Positions 1-8,377 are shown, counted from the first letter of the stretch. The stretch is DNA of 64,000 bases from Flavobacterium sp. IB48 (GCF_016405855.1 NZ_JAEFCA010000008.1:62001-126000); one strand, 5' to 3'. Notes: generated by a model not told the origin, from the sequence alone. A program made the numbers and translations.

Positions 1-248
1 TTTATGGAAACCTGCTTAATCAGAGCCTGCGAAATCTCGATGAACTTACGATGGTCATAACTGCGGATAAGCTCAGAATGTCGGATGATGAGAGGCTAAA
101 GGCCGTTGACGATATCTATGAGCAGATGCAGGATAAGCTGCTATTCTTAAGAAACTTTAATACCACGTCAAATGTGCTGGCTCTTCAGAGATCAAAAGAG
201 AAAAATGATGTTTATGTCTCAAAGAGTTTTCAGGAATTTAAAGAGTAG
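1..248 (+). CDS. traI: TraI-like conjugative transfer protein (DUF4141), C-terminal part
   Basis: Only the last ~82 codons are present; the reading frame is open from base 3 to the TAA at 246-248, so the ATG at 51 is internal and the real start lies before the window. The tail contains the pattern LTMVITADKLRMSDDERLKA, which I recognise from the C-terminus of Bacteroidetes TraI/DUF4141 proteins, thought to be VirB5/TrbJ-like components of the mating-pair apparatus. It lies 3 bases before traJ, the usual order. Identification rests on family memory and on gene order. Confidence 0.72.
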   Translation, partial: YGNLLNQSLRNLDELTMVITADKLRMSDDERLKAVDDIYEQMQDKLLFLRNFNTTSNVLALQRSKEKNDVYVSKSFQEFKE

Positions 249-251
249 AGT

Positions 252-1463
252 ATGAAATGCCTATTAAACAAAAAAGCAGTTTGTGTGATGCTTATCGTAT
301 TACTGCTTCCTTGCAGAATAATAGCACAGGGACTAGGGGACGAGATGGATAGTCTTCATGGGGTCTTAGACCAGCTTTATGATGAAATGATGCCGTTGTG
401 TTCTAACCTAATTGCTGTAGGGCAGGGAATAGCAGGCTTTGGAACTATATGGTACATCGCCTCACGCGTGTGGAGGCATATAGCAAGTGCCGAGCCCATT
501 GATTTTTATCCGCTCTTCCGTCCCTTTGTTATAGGATTCTGCATTATGATTTTTCCGTCGGTTCTGGCACTTATTAACGGAGTTATGAAACCAACTGTTA
601 CAGCTACTGCAGCTATGGTAACAGGCTCTAACAATGCAGTTGCTGTTCTGCTTAAAGAGAAAGAAAAAGCAATTAAAGAAACCGATCCATGGAAGATGTA
701 TGTCGGGACTGTAGGTACGGGTGATCGTGACAGATGGTATAAGTATACGCATGAGGGTGCTGATCCATCGGATGAGAGCATGCTCGCAGGCATAGGCAAT
801 GATATCAAATTTGCGATGGAAAAAGCTTCTTACAGTTTTCGAAATTCGGTCAAGGAATGGCTGAGCGAGGTGCTGAGGGTTTTGTTTGAGGCGGCCGCCT
901 TATGCATTGACACCCTTCGGACATTTCAGCTGGTGGTGCTTTCCATTTTAGGTCCGCTGGTATTTGGAATCGCAGTATTTGACGGTTTCCAGCATACGCT
1001 CACTGTCTGGCTTGCCCGATATATCAATATTTACCTCTGGCTTCCTGTTGCCAATATATTCGGAAGTATTATAGGAAAGATTCAGGAACTCATGCTCAAG
1101 CTGGACCTCTCGCAGGTGCAGGCAACAGGTGACACTTTTTTCAGCAGGACCGATATGTCATATTTAATTTTCATGATAATAGGTATCATAGGATATTTTA
1201 CCGTGCCTTCTGTTGCCAATTATATAGTTCATGCAGGCGGAGGAGGAGCCTTGGGTCATAAGGTGACAAGCATGTTTGGAAATTCAGCTAGTTCTGTTAT
1301 GAGAACCTCTTCAAATGCGGTTGGAATGACTGCTGATGCGATGGTAGATGCGGATCGGAGAATGACCAGCAGCATGGCTGCGACAGCAGGAAGAAGTCCT
1401 TATTTTACTGATAAAGGTAACTATATGAATGACAGGCTTAAAGGAAATTCTAAACAGACTTAA
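252..1463 (+). CDS. traJ: Conjugative transposon protein TraJ (VirB6/TrbL-like channel)
   Basis: This 403-residue polytopic membrane protein has an N-terminal signal-like segment (residues 5-25), then hydrophobic spans around 55-75, 95-115, 215-260 and 300-330. It carries the TraJ-typical FDGFQHTLTVWLARYINIYL stretch and a Gly-rich HAGGGGALGHK motif before a polar tail. TraJ is the VirB6-like inner-membrane channel subunit of the Bacteroidetes type IV secretion system. The tail after the Gly-rich motif (about 70 residues) is somewhat longer than I remember for many homologues. It follows the traI-like gene by 3 bases and precedes traK by 12, so it is part of one operon. Confidence 0.88.
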   Translation: MKCLLNKKAVCVMLIVLLLPCRIIAQGLGDEMDSLHGVLDQLYDEMMPLCSNLIAVGQGIAGFGTIWYIASRVWRHIASAEPIDFYPLFRPFVIGFCIMIFPSVLALINGVMKPTVTATAAMVTGSNNAVAVLLKEKEKAIKETDPWKMYVGTVGTGDRDRWYKYTHEGADPSDESMLAGIGNDIKFAMEKASYSFRNSVKEWLSEVLRVLFEAAALCIDTLRTFQLVVLSILGPLVFGIAVFDGFQHTLTVWLARYINIYLWLPVANIFGSIIGKIQELMLKLDLSQVQATGDTFFSRTDMSYLIFMIIGIIGYFTVPSVANYIVHAGGGGALGHKVTSMFGNSASSVMRTSSNAVGMTADAMVDADRRMTSSMAATAGRSPYFTDKGNYMNDRLKGNSKQT

Positions 1464-1475
1464 TAACAGAAGCAT

Positions 1476-2096
1476 ATGTTTACCAAAATGAAGAACATTG
1501 ATACGGCATTTAGATATGTGAGAGGTTTCACGATGCTTGTAATTGCAGGCTGCATCATAATAAGCTGCTATACTGTCTATAAAAGTTTCCAGACAGTGAG
1601 CCTTATGCAGGATAAAGTATATATTCTGGCAAATGGAAAAGCGCTGGAAGCTTACGCTTCGGAAAGAAAAGATAACATTGCTGTTGAAGCAAGGGACCAT
1701 GTGAAAACCTTTCACAAGTTTTTCTTTACCCTTGATCCTGATGATAAGGTCATTAAAACGAATATCACAAAAGCGCTATATCTGGCAGACGACAGTGCAA
1801 AGCGGATTTATGATGACCTGAAGGAAAACAATTTTTATTCGGGTATTATATCAGGAAATATCAGCCAGACCATCCAGATTGACAGTGTGAGTATTGATAT
1901 CCGTGAATATCCCTACCGTTTTAGATGTTATGCCGGACAGAACATTATCCGTACTACCAGTGTTTTGAAAAGAAGCCTGCTTACAGAAGGTGCGCTTCGC
2001 AATGTATCAAGAAGCGATAATAATCCGCATGGTTTTCTTATCGAGCGGTTTAATACGATTGAAAACAAAGATATTTCCGCAGAAACCAGAAAATAG
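1476..2096 (+). CDS. traK: Conjugative transposon protein TraK (VirB8-like)
   Basis: The protein has 206 residues with one N-terminal membrane span (about residues 18-35) and a periplasmic domain containing HVKTFHKFFFTLDPDD and YPYRFRCYAGQ, both typical of Bacteroidetes TraK. By analogy with VirB8 it would be an inner-membrane assembly factor linking the channel to the outer ring. The annotated start is the first ATG (1476); an ATG four codons in (MKNIDTAF) is equally plausible. It lies between traJ and traL in the conserved order. Confidence 0.86.
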   Translation: MFTKMKNIDTAFRYVRGFTMLVIAGCIIISCYTVYKSFQTVSLMQDKVYILANGKALEAYASERKDNIAVEARDHVKTFHKFFFTLDPDDKVIKTNITKALYLADDSAKRIYDDLKENNFYSGIISGNISQTIQIDSVSIDIREYPYRFRCYAGQNIIRTTSVLKRSLLTEGALRNVSRSDNNPHGFLIERFNTIENKDISAETRK

Positions 2097-2102
2097 AGAT
2101 TT

Positions 2103-2354
2103 ATGAAATCCTTTTTTACAAGACAGACTGAGCCTTTTGTGTATCACAAGTATTATCTGCTATTGCAGAAAAGATGGGCAGAAAAAATGAAGAGAGTCAC
2201 AGATGGGCTCTCTAAAACAAAACTGATCTGGGGACTTCTGTTCTTTACGGTTTTGACATCGGGTTATTTAATTTATAACCTGTATAGGACATTTTATAAA
2301 CAAGCTGAGGTTTCAACAGCTTCAAAAATTAAGACAATCAATTTAAAAAACTAA
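2103..2354 (+). CDS. traL: Conjugative transposon protein TraL, small membrane protein
   Basis: This is an 83-residue protein with a basic N-terminal half and one hydrophobic span at about residues 43-63 (LIWGLLFFTVLTSGYLIYNL). Size, topology and position between traK and traM match TraL of Bacteroidetes conjugative transposons. Its exact role is not known to me; sequence alone would be weak evidence, and the call relies mainly on gene order. It starts 6 bases after the traK stop and ends 4 bases before traM. Confidence 0.74.
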   Translation: MKSFFTRQTEPFVYHKYYLLLQKRWAEKMKRVTDGLSKTKLIWGLLFFTVLTSGYLIYNLYRTFYKQAEVSTASKIKTINLKN

Positions 2355-2358
2355 AATT

Positions 2359-3648
2359 ATGCAAGAGAAAACATTATCTCCAAAGGAATCTAAAAAGAGA
2401 AAGATGCTTTTAATGCTGCCTCTTATAACATTTCCATTTCTCACATTCTTATTTTATTCATTAGGCGGCGGAAGAATGGAATCCAAGATGGCAGGGAACG
2501 ATGAAAGGAAAGGATTCAATTTTAATCTGCCGCTGCCTAAATTTAAAGAAGATTCAGCACTGGATAAGATGAGCTATTACGATCAGGCGGCAGTTGATTC
2601 GATAAAACTGCGAGAGCAGATAAAAAAAGATCCTAACTATAATGATAATAAAGTCTCGGAAGATGAAGCAGATTCTTTTTCCACAAGTGATTTTGAATCC
2701 CGCATGCTTCCAAAAAACAGATCGGCTTTTAATTCTCAGTCTTTTCAGGACCGCAATGAACAGAAAGTTTATGAGAAGCTGAGGGCTCTTGAAAACATAA
2801 TCAGCCAGCCTGCTGTCCCGACTTATGGCCAGGACATGAGGGAATTTGAAAATTACGGCACTTCTCGTGGAAAATCGGAAGAGATTAAAAAACTTGAAGG
2901 GCTAATGTCGACGATGAGCGTACCGCAGGAACCTGATCCGGAACTTCAGCAATTAGGCGGTATGCTGGAAAATATTTTGGATATACAGCATCCGCAGCGC
3001 GTGCAGGAAAGGCTTAAACAAACATCTGAGAGCAAAAAAGGCAAAATATATTCAGTGCAGAAAAAAGAAGCAGAGAATAACATAAGCTCACTTCAGCGGA
3101 ATGCCGATTGGCAGACCTCTTTGAAAACAAATGAATTTTATTCTCTGGACGAAGCACAGCCTGCTGAAGAAATACAAAATTCTATTGAAGCAGTTGTGCA
3201 TCAGACGCAGACTATTGTCAATGGCTCGGTGGTTAAATTAAGACTCACCAATGATATTTTTCTCCAAGGAACAATTATACCCAGAAATACTTTTCTGTAT
3301 GGCATGGCGGCTCTAAAAGGAGAGAGGCTGGAGGTAAAAATCACAAACATCCAGTACAATAATTCGATATTTCCCGTCGAGCTGGCAGTCTATGATTTGG
3401 ACGGGATTGACGGTATCTATATTCCCGGAGCGATTAACAGGGATGTGGCTAAAGCATCTACCGATCGTTCTATCCAGACACTCGGTCTTACCGGGATTTC
3501 GGATTCATGGGGAGCACAGGCCGCAGGTATGGGCATCGAGGCAGCCAAAAGTCTGATGAGCAAAAAGGTAAAACTCATAAAAGTGGTTGTAAAGGCAGGG
3601 TATCAGGTGCTGCTGTATGATGAAAAACAAAAGAATTTAAAACTTTAA
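2359..3648 (+). CDS. traM: Conjugative transposon protein TraM (VirB10-like)
   Basis: The protein has 429 residues. A single N-terminal span (about 16-37, MLLMLPLITFPFLTFLFYSL) is followed by GGG, a long low-complexity polar linker (about 60-270), and a folded C-terminal domain (about 280-429) with SVVKLRLTNDIFLQGTIIP and a VYDLDGIDGIYIPGA segment, a hallmark of TraM. The architecture matches VirB10, which spans inner membrane, periplasm and outer ring. It is tightly spaced with traL and traN. The start after traL is supported by the Lys-rich leader before the membrane span. Confidence 0.9.
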   Translation: MQEKTLSPKESKKRKMLLMLPLITFPFLTFLFYSLGGGRMESKMAGNDERKGFNFNLPLPKFKEDSALDKMSYYDQAAVDSIKLREQIKKDPNYNDNKVSEDEADSFSTSDFESRMLPKNRSAFNSQSFQDRNEQKVYEKLRALENIISQPAVPTYGQDMREFENYGTSRGKSEEIKKLEGLMSTMSVPQEPDPELQQLGGMLENILDIQHPQRVQERLKQTSESKKGKIYSVQKKEAENNISSLQRNADWQTSLKTNEFYSLDEAQPAEEIQNSIEAVVHQTQTIVNGSVVKLRLTNDIFLQGTIIPRNTFLYGMAALKGERLEVKITNIQYNNSIFPVELAVYDLDGIDGIYIPGAINRDVAKASTDRSIQTLGLTGISDSWGAQAAGMGIEAAKSLMSKKVKLIKVVVKAGYQVLLYDEKQKNLKL

Positions 3649-3660
3649 AAGAGAGAAAAT

Positions 3661-4524
3661 ATGAAAAGAGCGAATTATTTGTTTTTAATCAGCTTGCTGC
3701 TGGTTTGTGTTTCAGTTAATCCACAGTCAAACGCAAGGGAAACTGTCTTATACGAAGACCAGTATAAAAATCTACAAGTAGGTTTTTCTAAAACCACAAG
3801 CATTATTTTTCCTTATACAATCAAGAGCATAGATAAAGGAAGTGCAGAAGTGCTTGTACAAAAAGCAAAAGGAGTTGAGAATATACTGCTTGTAAAAGCT
3901 GCTAAACAGCATTTTTTTCAGACGAATCTGACAGTTATAACATCTGACGGGAAATTGTACGTTTTTGTACTGAATTATGACGATTCGTGCCCTGACTTAA
4001 ATTTTAAGGCTGAAAATGCAGTGGCTGCAAGCAGGAATGTGCTGTTTTCTTTAGAAAACGAAAATCAGAAAAGAATTGAACAGTGTGCTTTGGCTGCATA
4101 TTCAAAAAAGAAAAAAATCAGTGGTCTAAAAAAATCAAAGTATCAGATCAGACTGGAGGTGAACGGGATCTTTATCCAGCAGGATGTTTTGTATCTGCGT
4201 ATTGTTTTTGAAAACAAATCAAAGATTAACTACGATATTGATCAGCTCCGTTTTTTTATCAGAGACCAGAAGAAGTCAAAACGTACCGCGTCACAGGAAA
4301 TTGAACTGCAGCCTTTGTACGCGACTTCATCTTCTTCTGTAATTCCTTATAAATCTGAAATAATAAAAGTTTATGCTCTGGAGAAATTTACCATCCCGGA
4401 GAATAAGTATCTGACACTTCAGATGATTGAAAAAAACGGCGGAAGACATTTGGAAGTGGATATTAATAATAATCTGACTGATAAGGTAATTCCGATTACA
4501 AAATTAAGCAGTGACACATTTTAA
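3661..4524 (+). CDS. traN: Conjugative transposon protein TraN (VirB9-like, DUF4138)
   Basis: This 287-residue exported protein has a signal peptide (about residues 1-26, LFLISLLLVCVSVNPQSNA). The mature part shows the TraN pattern: KTTSIIFPYTIKSIDKGS near residues 43-60, a VLVQKAKGVENILLVKAA strand region, and a C-terminal domain with YDIDQLRFFIRDQKKSKRTA. In the Bacteroidetes T4SS, TraN is the VirB9-like periplasmic/outer-membrane ring component that works with TraM. It follows traM by 12 bases. No TraO/TraP/TraQ genes are recognisable after it; the next gene is an accessory one. Confidence 0.88.
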   Translation: MKRANYLFLISLLLVCVSVNPQSNARETVLYEDQYKNLQVGFSKTTSIIFPYTIKSIDKGSAEVLVQKAKGVENILLVKAAKQHFFQTNLTVITSDGKLYVFVLNYDDSCPDLNFKAENAVAASRNVLFSLENENQKRIEQCALAAYSKKKKISGLKKSKYQIRLEVNGIFIQQDVLYLRIVFENKSKINYDIDQLRFFIRDQKKSKRTASQEIELQPLYATSSSSVIPYKSEIIKVYALEKFTIPENKYLTLQMIEKNGGRHLEVDINNNLTDKVIPITKLSSDTF

Positions 4525-4539
4525 GCTTTAAAATAAATT

Positions 4540-5691
4540 ATGATAATCAATTTAGCTGACACTGAAATGATGCTGTCATTTGCTGAGGAAATGGCTTATA
4601 ACGGCCATCGATTTGCCGCCTTTAATACCGATGAGGTGACTGATACCGACACAATTGAGTTTTTTAGAAATCCCTTGGATGCGAAGGAGTACTGTCTGGT
4701 TATGAACAATGATGCGAATTATTTTCAGAGCCTGCCGATTGAATCAGTTATCGACGACTTGCGAGCAGTTTTGAATAGCGGGGCAGATACTTCCGAAAAT
4801 GAAGCAATAGAACTTACTGGATTTGCCAAAAGGGAAATAGATAGGAGAGAAATTTTAGAAAATAATTTAAATGAAAACGCAATGAATGAGAAAAATTTAG
4901 AATACCTGAAAGACCAGTTAAAATATACTGGATTTGGAGAAACGTTCGATGCTGAACTGCGAGAGAACATAATGAAGGGAGATAAGGATTTTAAAATTAT
5001 GCACACCGGCATTATGAACAATGGTCTGCCAAATAAGGATACCTTAACTGTAGAATTAAATTTCAAAAGGTCTGAGCAGACAGATATGTACTTTTTTAAT
5101 TCCTATCATGTCAATCTTCAGAAAGAAGAAAGCAAACCTGGTATGGAACAGACCTTCTACATCAACAAAGACAGCGCCAGCATTACAATGAAAGAGGCTT
5201 ATAATTTGATGGAAGGCAGATCTGTCAATAAAGATCTTAAAAACAAAGAAGGGGAGAGCTATAATTGCTGGCTGAAAATCGACTTTAAACAATCTGACAA
5301 TGGTAATTTTAAGCTGAACCAATACCATCAGAATTATGGGTATGATCTGGAAGCAAGTCTGGCAAAACATTCAATCAAAGAGCTCAATACTCCGCAGTAT
5401 AAAGAAGACCTTTTGAATTCGCTAAAGAAAGGAAACCTTCAGTCGGCGACTTTTGTTGTCGGCGGTACTGAAAGTAAAATGTTTGTGGAGGCAAATCCCC
5501 AGTTCAAGACTGTTAATGTTTACGATGAAAATTTACAAAGAATTAATCATCGAGAGAGCAAGGAAGAAAAAAAGGCTGAATCTCAAAAAGAATCAGTATC
5601 TAAAGATCAAAAAAAAAATCTAGATTCTGATGAAGGTGATTCAGGGAGGAAAGATAATAAAGTAAAGAAAAGAAAAACTCCTTCACTTTAA
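4540..5691 (+). CDS. Conserved conjugative-element protein of unknown function
   Basis: A 383-residue soluble protein. The middle part (about residues 125-330) contains LKYTGFGETFDAELRENI, DMYFFNSYHVNLQK, QTFYINKDSASITMKEAYNL and EANPQFKTVNVYDENLQ, a block I recognise from hypothetical proteins of Bacteroidetes CTns, often attached to DUF3945/DUF4099 domains. The N-terminal 120 residues are a separate acidic segment. The C-terminus (from about 345) is a highly charged Lys/Glu/Asp tail. It has no signal peptide. It starts 16 bases after traN and so is probably co-transcribed. No function can be assigned. Confidence 0.72.
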   Translation: MIINLADTEMMLSFAEEMAYNGHRFAAFNTDEVTDTDTIEFFRNPLDAKEYCLVMNNDANYFQSLPIESVIDDLRAVLNSGADTSENEAIELTGFAKREIDRREILENNLNENAMNEKNLEYLKDQLKYTGFGETFDAELRENIMKGDKDFKIMHTGIMNNGLPNKDTLTVELNFKRSEQTDMYFFNSYHVNLQKEESKPGMEQTFYINKDSASITMKEAYNLMEGRSVNKDLKNKEGESYNCWLKIDFKQSDNGNFKLNQYHQNYGYDLEASLAKHSIKELNTPQYKEDLLNSLKKGNLQSATFVVGGTESKMFVEANPQFKTVNVYDENLQRINHRESKEEKKAESQKESVSKDQKKNLDSDEGDSGRKDNKVKKRKTPSL

Positions 5692-5696
5692 AAGTT

Positions 5697-5999
5697 ATGG
5701 AAAAATTAAAGCCTTTATCGGATTTTTTCACCGCAATAGAGAATGATTACCGGATTAGTCCAATGCATATTGCCATTTATGCAGCTCTATTACAATTTAG
5801 ATCCGTTAATGGCTTTATTAATCCAATTTTTGTATTCAGCTCGGAGATTATTGTTATTGCTAAAGTTTCTTCAGCAAATACTTATCATAAATGTGTCCAG
5901 GAACTTCATCAGTATGGATACATAAAGTATAGACCATCTTTTAAAAAAAATCGTGGAAGTGAAGTATATTTTTTGTTTTCAGCTGATGCGGACATCTAA
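5697..5999 (+). CDS. Small winged-helix-like protein of the conjugative element
   Basis: This 100-residue protein starts 6 bases after the preceding stop. Residues 15-85 look like a winged helix: an AIYAALLQF helix, a region where FVFSSEIIVIAKVSSANTYHK would be the HTH, then ELHQYGYIKYRPSFKKNRGS as the wing. The C-terminal half is clearly paralogous to the product at 6333-6617 (TYHK...L...GYIKY.PS......SEV). Such proteins occur beside integrases in Bacteroidetes mobile elements and probably regulate excision or transfer; that role is inferred. Confidence 0.7.
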   Translation: MEKLKPLSDFFTAIENDYRISPMHIAIYAALLQFRSVNGFINPIFVFSSEIIVIAKVSSANTYHKCVQELHQYGYIKYRPSFKKNRGSEVYFLFSADADI

Positions 6000-6034
6000 A
6001 GATTCTGCAATTAATAATTTTATGAAATTGTACT

Positions 6035-6310
6035 ATGAATGAAATTGTAACCAAGGAAGATCTGAGACAGTTTGGTCTTCTTCTAGTAGATAAAATACAG
6101 GCTGTATTTAAAGATAAGGATTCTGGACGGAAAGAAACTTTGGAACCAGAGTGGATTAAAAGCAAGTCTGTGAGAAAACTGCTTGATATTTCAGCAGGTT
6201 CAGTACAGAATCTTAGAACAAGCGAAAAAGTCCGTTTCAAAAAAGTGCTTGGCTCGTATTACTACAATAAAGAAGATCTTCAAAAGCTATTTGATGATGA
6301 TAAACACTAA
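6035..6310 (+). CDS. Helix-turn-helix (excisionase-like) protein
   Basis: A 91-residue protein. The C-terminal half (EPEWIKSKSVRKLLDISAGS then a short turn, LRTSEKVRFKKVLGSYYYNK) is the HTH_17/excisionase-type fold often seen in Bacteroidetes CTns, where a Trp-containing motif precedes a 'KxxxxLLxIS' recognition segment. The N-terminus (MNEIVTKEDLRQFGLLLVDK) is a predicted helix. Such proteins act as directionality or regulatory factors for the adjacent integrase. It sits between two paralogous winged-helix genes and 350 bases from the integrase 3' end. Confidence 0.76.
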   Translation: MNEIVTKEDLRQFGLLLVDKIQAVFKDKDSGRKETLEPEWIKSKSVRKLLDISAGSVQNLRTSEKVRFKKVLGSYYYNKEDLQKLFDDDKH

Positions 6311-6332
6311 AAGATTAAAAGAAAGCTATATA

Positions 6333-6617
6333 ATGAGTTATCTGTCAATGTATAGTAATGATCCTAAACTAAATGTCTGGCATCTATCAATTTTGACAGC
6401 AATACTGGGATTAGGCTATAGGCAGGGACAAAGAAGAAGGATTAAAGTCAGCCGCAGTAAAATTATGGAGCTGTCACATGTGAATACGTTACCGACTTAT
6501 CATAAGTATTTTAAACAGCTTCAGGATTTAGGATACATTAAGTACACCCCATCTTATCATCCAGGATATAAAAGCGAAGTTAGGTTGTGTAAAAAGAGGC
6601 TATCTCAAAATATTTGA
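6333..6617 (+). CDS. Small winged-helix-like protein, paralogue of 5697-5999
   Basis: The frame is open from further upstream, but the earlier ATGs lie inside the preceding gene. I chose 6333 (95 residues) because an AAAGAAAG stretch precedes it and because the product then aligns end to end with the 5697 paralogue. The shared block is TYHKYFKQLQDLGYIKYTPS and a terminal SEV. The alternative start at 6297 would overlap the HTH gene by 14 bases. The stop codon lies inside a strong inverted repeat that serves as terminator. Confidence 0.68.
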   Translation: MSYLSMYSNDPKLNVWHLSILTAILGLGYRQGQRRRIKVSRSKIMELSHVNTLPTYHKYFKQLQDLGYIKYTPSYHPGYKSEVRLCKKRLSQNI

Positions 6618-6630
6618 GATAGCCTCTTTT
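6592..6630. terminator. Bidirectional intrinsic terminator between convergent genes
   Basis: An 18-base arm AAAAGAGGCTATCTCAAA is followed, after a 3-base loop, by its exact complement ending in TTTT. A-run on one side and T-run on the other allow function on both strands. It overlaps the last codons of the upstream gene and lies 30 bases before the integrase stop. Confidence 0.85.
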
Positions 6631-6659
6631 AATTTTAAATATATTTTGAAATTTATTTA

Positions 6660-7967
6660 TCACGAAGAAATGTTGTATTTCTTTTTGATTGCCTGAATTT
6701 CCTTTTCGAGCCTGCTGAGAACCGCCAAATCAGGTTTAGACATTTTGGACCCAGTTTTATTGAGTTTTTTATTGAGAATAGACATTTCACGTCCGATTGT
6801 GGCCTGCTCAGTTATAGCATATGCCTCAGTCTGTTTTACCGATGCATGACCCAGCAGTTCTTTAACTACATTAATAGGGACGTTGTTATTTAATGTCACA
6901 GTGCTTCCAAAAGTACGGCGGGCCATATGCGTGTTTAATGTAAAAGGAAAGCCACACAAGACTGCCACCTCTTTTAGATACTCATTCATTTTCTGGTTGG
7001 ATGAAACAGGAAGCACGGTTCCACGCTGGATACACAGCGGGTGCTCTTTATATTTTTCAACTATTTTCAGTGCTTGGGGAAGAAGAGGGACATTAAATGA
7101 TGAGTTTGTTTTCTGCCTTTCGGACATAATCCATAGATTTCCATCAATGCCTTCTTTGATATCAGTTTTCTTTAATTGATAAGCGTCTATGTAAGCCAGG
7201 CCAGTGTAGCATTGGAAGACAAATACATCCCTTACGACATTGAGCCTGTCAGTTGTGAAATAATGACTTTCAAGTTCGTACAATTCCTGTGCGGTGAGTG
7301 GTTTTTTTACCAGTTTTGTTTTACGTCCCTTAAAGTTCTTAAATGGGTCCTTGGTGATTAACTCCTTATCAATGGCGCGGATTACAATCTTTTTGAAATT
7401 TGCAATGTATTTAAGGGTGGTGTTGTTGCTGCAGTCGCGTACAGTTCTAAGGTAAAACTCGAAGTCCTTTACAAACTCAAGATTCAAATCCGCAAATTCA
7501 AGATCGTGCTTTTTAAGCTTGAATTTTATAAACGCAGTCAAATGGTTTTTAGTAATGGTAAACCGGTCAAGGGTGCCTTTTGCATAGCCTTTTCCAAGAA
7601 GCGCCTCCATTTCATCATTATGCTTTTGAAATTCTTCGAGAACCTTAATCTTTGGCGCGGTCCTTCCCAGAACCTCGTTCATAATTTTCTCAGCGGTTAT
7701 GGTTTTGCCGCTGTACATCATTTCGGTTTTGATTTCATTGATTTTTAAAGTCAGCGAATCCAAAAAGAAGTTCAGCGACTTTGCATCTTCCTTTGAGCCG
7801 ACCGCTCTTTCGAACCTTTGATCCCATCGAGTATTATCCCATTTTCTTTTAGTTGAGCTTTCCTTACGGATACCGTCAACAGTTATTCTGAAATATACGA
7901 TCCATTCTTTACTTTCTATTTTGGGTCTTTTTAAAAAGAATCCCAAACCAAAACTGCTTTCCAACAT
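6660..7967 (-). CDS. Tyrosine recombinase (ICE integrase)
   Basis: This 435-residue site-specific recombinase has an N-terminal arm-binding domain (about 1-100), a SAM-like core-binding domain (about 105-205) and a catalytic domain (225-400). The box II residues are clear: HMAR at 347-350, GH at 373-374 and the nucleophile Tyr383 in QTEAYA. At the place of the first catalytic arginine (usual TGLR) the protein reads CYTGLAYIDAYQL, so Ala258 replaces Arg. Loss of this arginine is known for the Bacteroides CTnDOT integrase family. It is transcribed towards the tra genes and lies 292 bases from the tRNA-Tyr 3' end, as expected for the enzyme that moves this element. Confidence 0.93.
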   Translation of the reverse strand: MLESSFGLGFFLKRPKIESKEWIVYFRITVDGIRKESSTKRKWDNTRWDQRFERAVGSKEDAKSLNFFLDSLTLKINEIKTEMMYSGKTITAEKIMNEVLGRTAPKIKVLEEFQKHNDEMEALLGKGYAKGTLDRFTITKNHLTAFIKFKLKKHDLEFADLNLEFVKDFEFYLRTVRDCSNNTTLKYIANFKKIVIRAIDKELITKDPFKNFKGRKTKLVKKPLTAQELYELESHYFTTDRLNVVRDVFVFQCYTGLAYIDAYQLKKTDIKEGIDGNLWIMSERQKTNSSFNVPLLPQALKIVEKYKEHPLCIQRGTVLPVSSNQKMNEYLKEVAVLCGFPFTLNTHMARRTFGSTVTLNNNVPINVVKELLGHASVKQTEAYAITEQATIGREMSILNKKLNKTGSKMSKPDLAVLSRLEKEIQAIKKKYNISS

Positions 7968-8067
7968 AATCCTACTTTTTAAATTAATAAATGTAGAATA
8001 ATATTACTGCCAAATCAAGTCGTTAATCTCGTTAACCCCTATGATATAAGGGATTTTTACTATTTCT

Positions 8068-8099
8068 GGTGCACTTTTCAGCGCGCCGAAAAGTGCACC
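8068..8099. repeat. Perfect 12-bp inverted repeat near element end
   Basis: GGTGCACTTTTC, an 8-base GC-rich spacer (AGCGCGCC), then GAAAAGTGCACC. A third TGCACC follows at 8105-8110. It has no T-run, so a recombinase or regulator site is more likely than a terminator. Confidence 0.75.
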
Positions 8100-8153
8100 G
8101 ATTCTGCACCTTTAATTTTGTGAGGATTTGTAAATATTGAAAACAGGCCTAAA

Positions 8154-8187
8154 ATAAAAAAAACCTGCAAATCCTTGAATTTGCAGG
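8154..8187 (-). terminator. Intrinsic terminator of the tRNA-Tyr transcript
   Basis: On the minus strand ACCTGCAAAT, a 6-base loop, ATTTGCAGGT and then a run of T's. It lies about 70 bases downstream of the mature tRNA 3' end. Confidence 0.8.
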
Positions 8188-8259
8188 TCTTCAGACATTT
8201 TTTGTGGCTTTTTGAAAAGATTGAAAACTTTAAGTTTTCCGCCTTTTTGGCCTTTCCGT

Positions 8260-8339
8260 GGGGAGAGCAGGATTCGAACCTGCGAAGTTCACACAGCAGA
8301 TTTACAGTCTGCCCTCGTTGGCCGCTTGAGTATCTCCCC
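8260..8339 (-). tRNA. tRNA-Tyr (anticodon GTA)
   Basis: The minus strand gives an 80-base class II tRNA: a 7-bp acceptor stem GGGGAGA/TCTCCCC, an anticodon arm CAGA-CTGTAAA-TCTG with GTA in the loop, a long variable arm and the T arm GCAGGTTCGAATCCTGC. CCA is not encoded. The 3' end faces the integrase and the conjugative element, the usual geometry for an element integrated at a tRNA 3' end. Confidence 0.96.
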
Positions 8340-8377
8340 GATCTCAGCTTATTGTGCTTTGTTATTCTTAGCGGTGG

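Larger units (their letters stand above)
7968..8259. other. Integrase-proximal end of the element, putative att region
   Basis: There is no gene in this 292-base stretch between the integrase start and the tRNA-Tyr 3' end. It holds two close CGTTAA motifs (about 8011-8028), a degenerate CCCCTAT/ATAAGGG inverted pair, the perfect GC-rich inverted repeat at 8068-8099 with a further TGCACC just after it, and the tRNA terminator at 8154-8187. I infer that arm-type integrase sites and the element boundary lie here; the exact junction cannot be placed without the other end of the element. Confidence 0.5.

Noticed and set aside
1..8259. Prophage or integrative plasmid
   Set aside because: No phage structural genes or replication genes are seen; the traJ-N order is that of a conjugative transposon.
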